NCBI GenBank assembly: GCA_011390155.1
Contig: JAABSW010000022.1
Location: forward strand, 1 to 35,602
Length of the DNA: 35,602 bases
Reading direction: 5' to 3'
From: Clostridiaceae bacterium
GTDB lineage: Bacteria; Bacillota; Clostridia; Peptostreptococcales; Tindalliaceae
Below the pieces are notes generated by a model. The model did no database searches and had not been told where the DNA came from. It worked only from the letters and a program-made list of their open reading frames with translations. Shown piece after piece: positions 22,257 through 32,708 of this stretch; the stretch's first letter is position 1; every line of letters starts with the position of its first letter. The translations under genes were made by a program, and so were the position numbers.

Positions 22257-22640
22257 TGATGAAATGATAATCAGCAAAAGTGGTATGACTGGCAATAAGC
22301 CATTTGTTATCCCTCGTGAAGAAAATGGAATTATCCCTGCAGGGCTGATTGATTCAATGGCGGATCAAGAATGGGTTCAAAGAGGCACAGTAGTTTATTT
22401 TTTAACGATTCAAATGTGCATCAAATTCCTTGGATGCGATGCGCAAGGGTATCAAAATGAACGTTATATTTCATAAAAGCAGTAGATCACTCCCGAATCC
22501 AGAATATTCTATTGAATGCAATGAGGTGTCTGAATGGTTTCTTACTATCATCACATTATACCCAATTGTCCCGGTAACTTCAATAGAAAGAAGAAAACAT
22601 AGGAAGAGGAAAACAAAGCGTGAAAACAAAGGGAGTTGTA
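22257..22640. other. Intergenic region with candidate activator sites, no credible gene
   Basis: I see no gene here; short open frames have no ribosome binding site and no recognisable domain. TGAATC occurs on the minus strand at 22351-22356 and 22407-22412, about 96 and 152 bases upstream of the sigma-54 -24 element at 22255. These are candidate enhancer sites resembling those before the promoter at 13528. The rest holds nothing I can identify. Confidence 0.4.
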
Positions 22641-22669
22641 TTGTCATGACACTTCTCATGGCATATAAT
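22641..22669 (+). promoter_or_regulatory. Promoter of the glycosylase-DUF554-MCP genes
   Basis: TTGTCA (22641-22646), a 17-nt spacer and a perfect TATAAT (22664-22669). Confidence 0.78.
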
Positions 22670-22752
22670 GTTACAGGTAACCCGGGTTTGTTTGCAGCAA
22701 AACAAACAACCGAAAACATTGTAAAATGGGGTGATTTTGTGGGGGTTAATAC

Positions 22753-23640
22753 ATGAACATAGCGATGACAGCTGCTGGAAAAGCCTTCATAAAAGTAGAT
22801 GATTTTGATTTGGCCAAAACCCTGGAATGCGGTCAATGTTTCCGCTGGCACATGAATGGGAATGGAAGCTACACGGGTGTTGTACAGGGACGCCGTATTA
22901 CAGCCTTCCAGAAGGGCGATGAACTCATATTAGACGCCGCCAGCCAGGCTGAGGTGGAAAAGGTGTGGGTACCTTATTTTGATCTGGACAGAGATTATGC
23001 TGCCATGAATGAACAGATTCTGCAACAGGCACCCTGGATGAAAAAAGCGGTTGATTTGGGAACTGGTATTCATATTTTGAAGCAGGACCCCTGGGAGACC
23101 GCCATCACCTTCATTTTTTCAGCAAACAACCATATTCCCCGGATCACAGCCAGTGTGGCCTGTCTGGCAAAACGCTACGGCGCCTACCTGGGTGAAAGCG
23201 AAAAGGGAGCATGCCATGCCTTTCCCACACCGGCGGTATTAGGACAGATCAGCCTGGCCGACTGGCAGCAATGTGGCGCGGGTTACCGTGGGGGGTACCT
23301 GTTGAAAACGGCAGCCATATGGGAAGAGCAGTACAAAGAAATGATAAAGGTATCGGCTTCAAAGAAGGAACTGCCGGGGGATCAACGGCGAATACTGGAA
23401 AAGCTCCCGGGAGTGGGGCCAAAAGTATCTGCCTGTATCAGTCTGTATGGGTTGGGACATCACAACCAGTTTCCCGTGGATGTGTGGGTTAGAAGGCGGG
23501 TGAAAGCACTGTGGCCGGAAGCGCCTGAAACAGACAGGGAAATTGAACAGTTGGCGCTAAGCTTATTTGGTAATGCAGCTGGGTATGCACAACAGTTGCT
23601 GTTTTATGAGGCAAGGGGCAAGAAACATTCCACACTATAA
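22753..23640 (+). CDS. ogg: 8-oxoguanine DNA glycosylase, OGG1-type HhH-GPD
   Basis: The 295-aa enzyme removes 8-oxoguanine from DNA and cleaves the strand as a bifunctional lyase. The N-terminal OGG-type domain (CGQCFRWHMNGNGSY, about residues 26-40) precedes the helix-hairpin-helix LEKLPGVGPKVSACISLYGL. The catalytic lysine is K224 and the catalytic aspartate D243 in FPVDVWV, 19 residues apart as in human OGG1. FIFSANNHIPRI near residue 121 is also a family block. The ATG at 22753 follows GGGGG. It starts a probable operon with the DUF554 gene and the MCP. Confidence 0.93.
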   Translation: MNIAMTAAGKAFIKVDDFDLAKTLECGQCFRWHMNGNGSYTGVVQGRRITAFQKGDELILDAASQAEVEKVWVPYFDLDRDYAAMNEQILQQAPWMKKAVDLGTGIHILKQDPWETAITFIFSANNHIPRITASVACLAKRYGAYLGESEKGACHAFPTPAVLGQISLADWQQCGAGYRGGYLLKTAAIWEEQYKEMIKVSASKKELPGDQRRILEKLPGVGPKVSACISLYGLGHHNQFPVDVWVRRRVKALWPEAPETDREIEQLALSLFGNAAGYAQQLLFYEARGKKHSTL

Positions 23641-23659
23641 GTAAAGGAGATTATCAGCT

Positions 23660-24376
23660 ATGCTAGGGACCATTGTCAACACCATTGCAATTTTATTGGG
23701 AGGTATGCTGGGTCTGATTTTTCGAAAGGGAATTTCTGACCGGTTTAAAAACACGGTAATGAAAGGCCTGGGCCTTTCGGTATTCATGATAGGCTTGGCA
23801 GGAGCACTTCGAAGTGAAAACATTTTGTTACTGATATTTTCCATGGTCATTGGCAGTTTGATTGGTGAAGCCATGAACATAGAAGATAAACTGGACCGCT
23901 TTGGCAAATGGATCGAAATTCGTTCCGGTCAGGGAGAAGGTCAGGTGGCGAAAGGGTTTGTGGTGGCCAGTCTGATGTACTGTGTGGGGGCCATGGCCAT
24001 CGTGGGCGCACTGGAAAGTGGGTTGACGGGGAACCATGAAACGCTTTATGCCAAATCTTTGTTGGATGGAGTAACGTCTGTGATTTTTGCTTCCACCCTT
24101 GGGATTGGAGTCCTGTTTTCTGCTGGAACGGTACTGGTTTACCAAGGTGCCATAACCATTGCAGCCGGTGCCCTGGCCACTGTGTTGGTGGATTCCGTGA
24201 TTATTGAAATGTCCGCCATTGGCGGACTGCTGATCATGGGTATCGCCATGAACATCCTGGAGTTTAAGCGTGTGCCTGTGGGCAACATGCTTCCCGCCGT
24301 TTTTATTCCGTTGTTTTACCCGGCGGTGGAACCCTTTATCACGGAGTTGGTTCGATTCTTGCAAGGTTTACTTTGA
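23660..24376 (+). CDS. DUF554 family integral membrane protein
   Basis: This 238-aa protein has about seven hydrophobic segments and starts [21 protein letters not shown], the usual DUF554 opening. Other family blocks are [48 protein letters not shown] and the C-terminal [13 protein letters not shown]. It is probably a transporter-like protein of unknown substrate (Bacillus YdfK is a member). The ATG follows AAAGGAG. It begins 19 bases after the glycosylase and ends 19 bases before the MCP, so the three form one unit. No functional link between them is known to me. Confidence 0.9.
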   Translation: MLGTIVNTIAILLGGMLGLIFRKGISDRFKNTVMKGLGLSVFMIGLAGALRSENILLLIFSMVIGSLIGEAMNIEDKLDRFGKWIEIRSGQGEGQVAKGFVVASLMYCVGAMAIVGALESGLTGNHETLYAKSLLDGVTSVIFASTLGIGVLFSAGTVLVYQGAITIAAGALATVLVDSVIIEMSAIGGLLIMGIAMNILEFKRVPVGNMLPAVFIPLFYPAVEPFITELVRFLQGLL

Positions 24377-24395
24377 AGCGAAGGAGGATGATCAA

Positions 24396-25949
24396 ATGCA
24401 AAATTGGTTGGGGTTGATTGGTGCCTTTGCCCTTGGATTTGGCTTGTGTTACCTGGTAGTAGCGGGCAGAGGTAAAAAACTGGTCAATGACGTGGCGAAA
24501 GTGCTGGAAGAATATGGAAAAGGAAACGTGCTTCAGGAACTTGACACCCAGTCCTATGGACAGTCTGACAGTGTGTTGTTAAAGCCGCTAAAATCCCTGC
24601 ACGGCATGCTTAAGAACTGGGTGTATCAGATTATTCATTCGTCAAGCACCATTAGCACCCTTACCCAGGAGCTTAACGAAGATTCCCATGCCAGTCTTAA
24701 AGAGATCTCTCTTCTATCAGAAAAAATCAATGTGTTTTCATCAGATGCCTATCAGGTAAGCAATGACATCATGGAAGCAGCTTCTATTTCAGAAGAACTT
24801 TCCAGCGGCAGTGCGGAGATTGCTGCTGCAGGACGACAGGTCAAAGAGAGAACCATCAAAACCAGGGAAGTGGTTGAGGTGGGAGGCCATGCCATAGAAG
24901 AAGCCATACAGGTGATGGATGGCATTGGTCAAAAATTGGCAGGTACAGGCGATGAGTTGAAAAAACTGGACAACATGATGCAAAACATTACGGGCATGTC
25001 GGTAAAAATCAATAAAATTGCAGAACAGATTAATTTGCTGGCCCTTAATGCATCCATTGAAGCCGCCAGGGCAGGGGAAGCCGGGAGAGGCTTTACCATT
25101 GTCGCCCAGGAAATTGGGAAACTGGCAGACGAAAGTGCCAATGCCTCTTCTGAAATCAGCCGTGTGGTGGAAGGCATCATGTCGCAGATGAATACAACCC
25201 ATGATCTGATGAATGCAGGCATGGAACAGGGCAAAAAAGGACAGGTGGTTGGCCGGGAAGCCAGTGGAAAACTGTCTGAAATTACCACTGCCATGGAAGA
25301 AATACTGAACGCCATTGAACACATCAGCCAGATTACAGGGGAACAGTCTGAAGCAACTGAACAGATGGCGACCCATATCGAAAAAGTGGCGGGTTTTTCA
25401 AAAGACACCATGAACACACTGGAGCAGATTACCGGTATGATGATCCAGCAAAATGATTACATTGAAAAAAGCACAAAGAAGGCGGATGAACTATATGACA
25501 TCAGCCAGGGTCTCAGCGACTTCGGTGGTCAATTTGATGAAATGCTGGGCCAATGCCTTGTCAGATACAGCACCCGCCTGGCGGAAGAGATCAAGCTAAA
25601 AGGCCTTGATGCAGTCAATATCAGTACTTTTGCAGAACAAACAGGTGCTGCAGATTTTTATGTCACTGACGGAACCGGTACCATTGTGGCCAGTTCTGAT
25701 AAATTGGCCGTTGGATTCCAGTTTCCTGATGACCCAAAATCGCAGGCCTATGATTTTCTGAAGATCTTGAAAGATCCCGCTGTAAAAGTCATTCAAAAGA
25801 TGCAACCCAGGGATTTGGACAATGAGTTTTATAAGTTTGCAGGCGTTTCACGTACTGACACACGTGGCGTGGTACAGGCATCTCTGGCCATGAAAGACAT
25901 CCCCAAATTTCATGTGAAGATGAATTTATCCGATGACTACCACCGCTAA
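24396..25949 (+). CDS. Methyl-accepting chemotaxis-like protein with C-terminal putative sensor domain
   Basis: The 517-aa protein has one N-terminal membrane segment (about residues 4-23) and no periplasmic domain. A long coiled coil follows, with the MCP hairpin tip at about 208-245 ([24 protein letters not shown], then [16 protein letters not shown]). After the signalling domain a globular region at about 385-517 ([24 protein letters not shown]) looks like a PAS/Cache-like sensor. The order is therefore inverted: anchor, signalling rod, then cytoplasmic sensor. It should feed CheA/CheW or a similar kinase in response to an internal signal. The ATG at 24396 follows AAGGAGG; an upstream extension to 24270 lies inside the previous gene. 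Confidence 0.9.
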   Translation: MQNWLGLIGAFALGFGLCYLVVAGRGKKLVNDVAKVLEEYGKGNVLQELDTQSYGQSDSVLLKPLKSLHGMLKNWVYQIIHSSSTISTLTQELNEDSHASLKEISLLSEKINVFSSDAYQVSNDIMEAASISEELSSGSAEIAAAGRQVKERTIKTREVVEVGGHAIEEAIQVMDGIGQKLAGTGDELKKLDNMMQNITGMSVKINKIAEQINLLALNASIEAARAGEAGRGFTIVAQEIGKLADESANASSEISRVVEGIMSQMNTTHDLMNAGMEQGKKGQVVGREASGKLSEITTAMEEILNAIEHISQITGEQSEATEQMATHIEKVAGFSKDTMNTLEQITGMMIQQNDYIEKSTKKADELYDISQGLSDFGGQFDEMLGQCLVRYSTRLAEEIKLKGLDAVNISTFAEQTGAADFYVTDGTGTIVASSDKLAVGFQFPDDPKSQAYDFLKILKDPAVKVIQKMQPRDLDNEFYKFAGVSRTDTRGVVQASLAMKDIPKFHVKMNLSDDYHR

Positions 25950-26057
25950 GACTCCCTCTTCTGTAAGAGGGAGATAAGCGGTGCTACGTCCCTGGATAAC
26001 GCATTCTAAACTTCTGATGGAGTTAAAAATCCACCAGAAGCTAAGAATCCTGTTTAT
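25941..26057 (+). ncRNA. Structured intergenic element, copy 2 (solo omega-RNA/IS605 right-end-like)
   Basis: A long stem pairs CACCGCT (25941-25947) with AGCGGTG (25977-25983) and, inside it, CTCCCTCTT (25952-25960) with AAGAGGGAG (25965-25973); it includes the last codons and stop of the MCP gene. Then come GTGCTACGTCCC, GCATTCTAAAC and a second hairpin CTTCTGATGGA (26011-26021) with TCCACCAGAAG (26030-26040), ending GCTAAGAATCC. The order 'GTGCTACG..CCC, CATTCTAAAC, hairpin, GCTAAGAATCC' is what I remember from the 3' scaffold of TnpB omega-RNAs at the right end of IS605-type elements. No transposase or tnpB is present. Part of it recurs at 9413-9458. Confidence 0.48.
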
Positions 26058-26080
26058 AAGGAAATAGTCGTCACAGACTC

Positions 26081-26107
26081 GACGGTGCCTATGGCACCGT
26101 CTTTTAT
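26081..26107 (+). terminator. Intrinsic terminator after the MCP gene and structured element
   Basis: GACGGTGC (26081-26088), loop CTAT, then GCACCGTC (26094-26101), followed by TTTTATT. Confidence 0.9.
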
Positions 26108-26204
26108 TATGGAGATTTAAGAAGAAAATAGAAGATAGTTGAAGCATGAGAGAGTTAAACAAGAATAAAGAGGCATAGAAGGGTATAATATCAAAAAATA
26201 AGGT

Positions 26205-26233
26205 TTGCAAGGCATTTTTCTTTTCTATATGAT
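26205..26233 (+). promoter_or_regulatory. Promoter of groESL
   Basis: TTGCAA (26205-26210), 17 bases, TATGAT (26228-26233). The predicted start falls at the first bases of the CIRCE element. Confidence 0.82.
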
Positions 26234-26240
26234 AAGGATG

Positions 26241-26267
26241 TTAGCACTCGACTAAGGTGAGTGCTAA
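26241..26267. promoter_or_regulatory. CIRCE operator (HrcA binding site)
   Basis: TTAGCACTC (26241-26249), nine bases, GAGTGCTAA (26259-26267) is a perfect CIRCE. HrcA bound here would repress groESL outside heat stress. Confidence 0.98.
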
Positions 26268-26304
26268 CAGAATAACCAAGTGGATAATGTTATAAAGATA
26301 GTGA

Positions 26305-26613
<309 letters not shown>

Positions 26614-26654
26614 TCTCAACAACCAAGAATTTTTTTAAAATCACAAGGAGGTAA

Positions 26655-28301
<1,647 letters not shown>

Positions 28302-28302
28302 T

Positions 28303-28326
28303 TTGTAAAGTTAATTAACTTTACAA
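28303..28326. repeat. Perfect 24-bp palindrome just after groEL
   Basis: TTGTAAAGTTAA (28303-28314) is followed directly by its exact complement (28315-28326), two bases after the groEL stop. No T-run follows. It could be a hairpin in the groEL 3' end or a protein-binding site. Confidence 0.75.
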
Positions 28327-28356
28327 CCGCTTTTCAATTAAAAAATAATTTATTAT

Positions 28357-28397
28357 GGAAACCGGAGAAGTCGAAAGACAACTTCGGTTTTCCTTTG
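28357..28397 (+). terminator. Terminator of groESL
   Basis: GGAAACCG (28357-28364) pairs with CGGTTTTCC (28385-28393), with an inner GAAGT-AACTTC pairing, then TTTG. Confidence 0.72.
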
Positions 28398-28451
28398 TAT
28401 ATCAACGTATAGAGCGAATTAAAAAAATGGCGATAAAATTCAAAAAAGAAC

Positions 28452-28480
28452 TTGCAAACTATTCTCTCATTTGCTATAAT
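28452..28480 (+). promoter_or_regulatory. Strong promoter upstream of the tandem-repeat region
   Basis: TTGCAA (28452-28457), exactly 17 bases, perfect TATAAT (28475-28480) with a TGC extension. No gene with a ribosome binding site follows until 29035. Transcription would begin near 28487 and run into the repeats. Confidence 0.82.
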
Positions 28481-28550
28481 GAACTTAAGGAAGACTCCTT
28501 CCTCGAATCCTCTTTCAAAGACGCAAAGACAGTGCAGAGAAGGTAGATTC

Positions 28551-28630
28551 ACCAAGCAACACCAAGCAACACCAAGCAACACCAAGCAACACCAAGCAAC
28601 ACCAAGCAACACCAAGCAACACCAAGCAAC
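28551..28630. repeat. Tandem repeat, 8 exact copies of a 10-bp unit
   Basis: ACCAAGCAAC is repeated eight times without a mismatch. The unit is not a multiple of three. It is directly followed by a different array. Confidence 0.99.
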
Positions 28631-28740
28631 AAAGATTCAAAGATTCAAAGATTCAAAGATTCAAAGATTCAAAGATTCAAAGATTCAAAGATTCAAAGAT
28701 TCAAAGATTCAAAGATTCAAAGATTCAAAGATTCAAAGAA
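28631..28740. repeat. Tandem repeat, 13 exact copies of an 8-bp unit
   Basis: AAAGATTC is repeated 13 times without a mismatch (28631-28734) and ends in a partial unit AAAGAA. Exact identity points to recent slippage and probable copy-number variation among strains. Confidence 0.99.
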
Positions 28741-28895
28741 GTACCGGTAGTACAAAACAGATTTGTTCCTGTACCAGGGAACAGCCACTGGGAATGTAAC
28801 AGTGGTAGATCGCGAAAGAAGGTATTGAATGAGTTTTAGCACCGAAGGAGTGGCAAGACTGCATTGTCTGTCACAAAAAAGAGGATTCATTTCCG

Positions 28896-28943
28896 AATAA
28901 CCGGATCTCTCAGCAGCAATAGGAGATCCGGTTATTATTTTTT
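28896..28943 (+). terminator. Strong terminator after the repeat region
   Basis: AATAACCGGATCTC (28896-28909) pairs perfectly with GAGATCCGGTTATT (28923-28936), then TATTTTTT. Confidence 0.93.
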
Positions 28944-29034
28944 GGAGATGATTTCATAGCGTCTTCTGGTGGACGATCATAGGAGAATTCGGTATAATGG
29001 AAACAATTCATGCATTGAAACAGGAGGGAACAGA

Positions 29035-30150
29035 ATGATCTATCGGCCATATGGCTCAACAGGAAAACAAGTTTCGGTGATTGGTTTTGGTGGCATGCGG
29101 TTTGGGGAAGATGACGATTATGCCGCAGAAGTGGTAAGACACGCCAACGCACGAGGCATCAATTATTTTGATACGGCACCTTTTTATTGTGACGACAGGA
29201 GTGAAGACATCTTTGGCAAGGCCTTTAAGAACATGCCGGGAGACTTTTATGTGTCCACCAAAAGCATGATCCGAAAAGAGAAAACCGCCGACGAAGTCAG
29301 AGGGCGCATCGAATTGTCCCTGGAACGGCTGGGTGTTGAAAAAATTAATTTCTTTCATATGTGGTGCATCATGGACCTGGAACAATACAGAAAAATCATG
29401 GCACCCGGCGGCCCTTATGAAGGAGCCATGAAAGCCAAAGCAGAAGGTTTGGTGGATCATGTGGTGTTTTCCACCCACTGTACAGGCAAAGACATTCGGA
29501 CCATCATCGAAGATGATGTTTTTGAAGGGGTACTCCTGGGGTACAACGTTATCAATCATCCTTTCCGGCAGGAAGGTGTTCAGGCTGCATTGGAGCACAA
29601 TGTGGGTGTTGTAACAATGAACCCGTTGGGTGGGGGGCTGATACCCCGTTACCAGGATCACTTTTCCTTTGTTCGCCAGGATGATGATGAAACAACCGTA
29701 CAGGCAGCGTTGCGTTTCAATGCTTCTCAACCGGGGATTACGGTGGTGTTGTCGGGTATGGGAAGCATTGAAGAAGTGGATGAGAACGTTGAAGCGATTT
29801 CCAGGCCACTGGTGATCAGCGATGCCAAAAGACAAGAAATTCAAAGCCGTCTGACAGAAAAGCTGGATACCCTGTGTACCAACTGTCAATATTGCAGAGA
29901 GAAAAAATGTCCTTCAAAGATTAAAATGAACCATTTCATGGAGGCCTATAACATGCTGCTGCTAATGGGAGATGAGCAGGAAGTGTTGCGTCAGCTGGAT
30001 TATTATCGGCAAAATGGTGATTTAAAGGCGGATGACGCCTTGCCTGGCGAATGCATTGCCTGCGGTGTGTGCGAAGCCCTCTGCACCCAGAAACTGCCAA
30101 TTATAAAACGTCTTGACGAAGTGCAGCAAATCATCAATGGGCAGGCGTAA
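29035..30150 (+). CDS. Aldo/keto reductase with C-terminal ferredoxin-like domain
   Basis: The 371-aa protein has an aldo/keto reductase barrel (about residues 1-280) starting IYRPYGSTGKQVSVIGFGGMRF, with the aspartate and tyrosine of the catalytic set in FDTAPFY and the lysine in STKSM. The C-terminal part has cysteines in CTNCQYCREKKCP (about residue 286) and CIACGVCEALC (about residue 345), probably holding iron-sulfur clusters. This layout defines a subfamily common in anaerobes whose substrates are mostly unknown. ATG 29035 follows AGGAGGG. Two small genes follow on the same strand (14 and 18 bases apart), so an operon is likely. Confidence 0.9.
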   Translation: MIYRPYGSTGKQVSVIGFGGMRFGEDDDYAAEVVRHANARGINYFDTAPFYCDDRSEDIFGKAFKNMPGDFYVSTKSMIRKEKTADEVRGRIELSLERLGVEKINFFHMWCIMDLEQYRKIMAPGGPYEGAMKAKAEGLVDHVVFSTHCTGKDIRTIIEDDVFEGVLLGYNVINHPFRQEGVQAALEHNVGVVTMNPLGGGLIPRYQDHFSFVRQDDDETTVQAALRFNASQPGITVVLSGMGSIEEVDENVEAISRPLVISDAKRQEIQSRLTEKLDTLCTNCQYCREKKCPSKIKMNHFMEAYNMLLLMGDEQEVLRQLDYYRQNGDLKADDALPGECIACGVCEALCTQKLPIIKRLDEVQQIINGQA

Positions 30151-30164
30151 AGGGAGGTGCATTT

Positions 30165-30362
30165 ATGAATCGACAGTCTGGTCCCGTTGAAATTAAAGGG
30201 CATCAATTGGTTTGTCCCATTTGTGAAGGCAAAACATTTTGGGAGCGGGAAACCCTTATGAACACAGCAGGGGCCACATTCCTTGGGTTCGAATGGGCAA
30301 ACAAGGCAGCTGCCAATTACGTATGCAACGATTGCGGGTACGTTTATTGGTTTATCCGTTAG
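30165..30362 (+). CDS. Small zinc-ribbon protein
   Basis: The 65-aa protein has two cysteine pairs, CPIC (residues 17-20) and CNDCGY (about 54-59), the usual zinc ribbon with long spacing. Between them lies TLMNTAGATFLGFEWANKAAANYV. It resembles the small predicted nucleic-acid-binding zinc-ribbon proteins related to Bacillus YpzJ. The ATG follows GGGAGGTG. It lies between the aldo/keto reductase and the thioesterase genes in a compact run. Function is unknown. Confidence 0.8.
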   Translation: MNRQSGPVEIKGHQLVCPICEGKTFWERETLMNTAGATFLGFEWANKAAANYVCNDCGYVYWFIR

Positions 30363-30380
30363 TCTGAGGAGGAGGTCAAC

Positions 30381-30791
30381 ATGAAGGTATCATTGGAAGC
30401 AGGGTTGTCGGGACGTGCAGCCATACAGGTAACAGAAGAGAAAACGGCTGTGGCTTATGGCAGTGGCGGCGTGGAAGTATTTGCCACACCGGCCATGATC
30501 GGATTAATGGAGAATGCGGCTATGAAAGCAGTAGATCCCTTGTTGCCAGAAGGGTTTGGCACAGTGGGCACCAGGCTGGACGTGCGTCACATGGCAGCCA
30601 CACCCAGGGGATTGAGGGTCTTCGCAGAAGCCAAGCTGGTGGAAGTGAAAGGCAACCGGTTGACCTTTGAAGTCAGCGCCTTTGACGAAGTGGAACGGAT
30701 CGGGGAAGGCCTTCATGAACGTTTTATCATTGAAAAACAGCCTTTTCTCGAAAAAGTAGAGGATAAAAAGAGGGCAAACAGGGACGAGTGA
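30381..30791 (+). CDS. FlK-like hotdog thioesterase
   Basis: The 136-aa protein has the single hotdog fold of the fluoroacetyl-CoA-specific thioesterase (FlK) family. The residues T36 (FATPAMIG), E44 (LMENAA) and H70 (DVRHMAATP) keep the exact spacing (8 and 26) of the FlK catalytic triad T42/E50/H76. Most family members in anaerobes act on other short acyl-CoAs or are untested, so a fluoroacetate role is not implied. The ATG follows GAGGAGG. It is last in the three-gene run before the guaB leader. Confidence 0.87.
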   Translation: MKVSLEAGLSGRAAIQVTEEKTAVAYGSGGVEVFATPAMIGLMENAAMKAVDPLLPEGFGTVGTRLDVRHMAATPRGLRVFAEAKLVEVKGNRLTFEVSAFDEVERIGEGLHERFIIEKQPFLEKVEDKKRANRDE

Positions 30792-30798
30792 ATAAAAG

Positions 30799-30828
30799 CC
30801 GTCACTTAATACAAAACCGTCACTTAAT
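30799..30828. repeat. 12-bp direct repeat upstream of the guaB promoter
   Basis: CCGTCACTTAAT occurs at 30799-30810 and 30817-30828, 18 bases apart, ending two bases before the -35 box. It may be an activator or repressor site. Confidence 0.7.
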
Positions 30829-30830
30829 CC

Positions 30831-30859
30831 TTGACACACGCATGGGCGTCTGGTAAGCT
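30831..30859 (+). promoter_or_regulatory. Promoter of guaB leader
   Basis: Perfect TTGACA (30831-30836), 17 bases, TAAGCT (30854-30859) with a TGG extension. Confidence 0.68.
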
Positions 30860-30896
30860 TTTGTTCAACTATAGATTCAATGATATTTAGATATGA

Positions 30897-30966
30897 CGCT
30901 CATATAATACCACGGATACGGCGGGTAGTTTCTACGAGGAAACCGTAAATTTTCTCACTATGGGTG
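30897..30966 (+). ncRNA. Purine riboswitch, guanine type
   Basis: The aptamer has CATATAAT, the P2 loop GGATACGG, AGTTTCTAC, the P3 loop CCGTAAA and ACTATGGGTG. P1 pairs CGCTCATA (30897-30904) with TATGGGTG (30959-30966). The base at the ligand-selecting position in J3/1 (ACTATG) is C, which favours guanine or hypoxanthine over adenine. P2 has a bulged A, and its loop has C where U is common. A terminator follows before guaB, so guanine should switch guaB off. Confidence 0.92.
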
Positions 30967-31033
30967 AAAATAAGTTAATGTCAAACAGCCAGGGTTGCAT
31001 GATCAATGACATCATGTTTCTTTGTCTTTTTAA

Positions 31034-32634
<1,601 letters not shown>

Positions 32635-32708
32635 AGTGCACCTGATACATCGAAGCACATTGAATAAATTGAATACTTCATACTGGAAGATATAAGGGAG
32701 GAAATTGA

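Larger units (their letters stand above)
28487..28945 (+). ncRNA. Candidate repeat-containing non-coding RNA
   Basis: From the predicted start near 28487 to the terminator at 28943 the transcript would be about 455 nt. Its parts are an initial hairpin (AGGAAG 28488-28493 with CTTCCT 28498-28503), the tandem arrays at 28551-28630 and 28631-28740, and a structured tail. In the tail GTTCC-GGAAC (about 28765-28783) and CCACTG-CAGTGG (28786-28806) form hairpins, followed by a GCACCGAAGGAG segment (from 28839). No ATG with a ribosome binding site occurs in or before the arrays, and the 8- and 10-base units shift frame, so coding is unlikely. I do not recognise a known RNA family. Confidence 0.45.

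Noticed and set aside
22264-22756. Two short open frames (70 and 108 aa) upstream of the glycosylase
   Set aside because: No ribosome binding site or recognisable domain; the second overlaps the glycosylase start and promoter.
28334-28615. Antisense frame rich in leucine, valine and tryptophan over the 10-bp array
   Set aside because: Low-complexity translation of the repeat; no ribosome binding site or family match.
28551-28740. CRISPR-like array
   Set aside because: Units are directly adjacent with no spacers, and no cas genes are present.
28452-28799. Open frame across the tandem arrays with 10- and 8-residue repeats
   Set aside because: Its start falls in the -35/-10 boxes, there is no ribosome binding site, and the periodic protein is a by-product of the DNA repeats.
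28786-28885. Resemblance to glycine or lysine riboswitch pieces (GCACCGAAGGAG, CTGTCAC)
   Set aside because: Only fragments match and the remaining conserved blocks are missing. A covariance search would be decisive; I do not call it.
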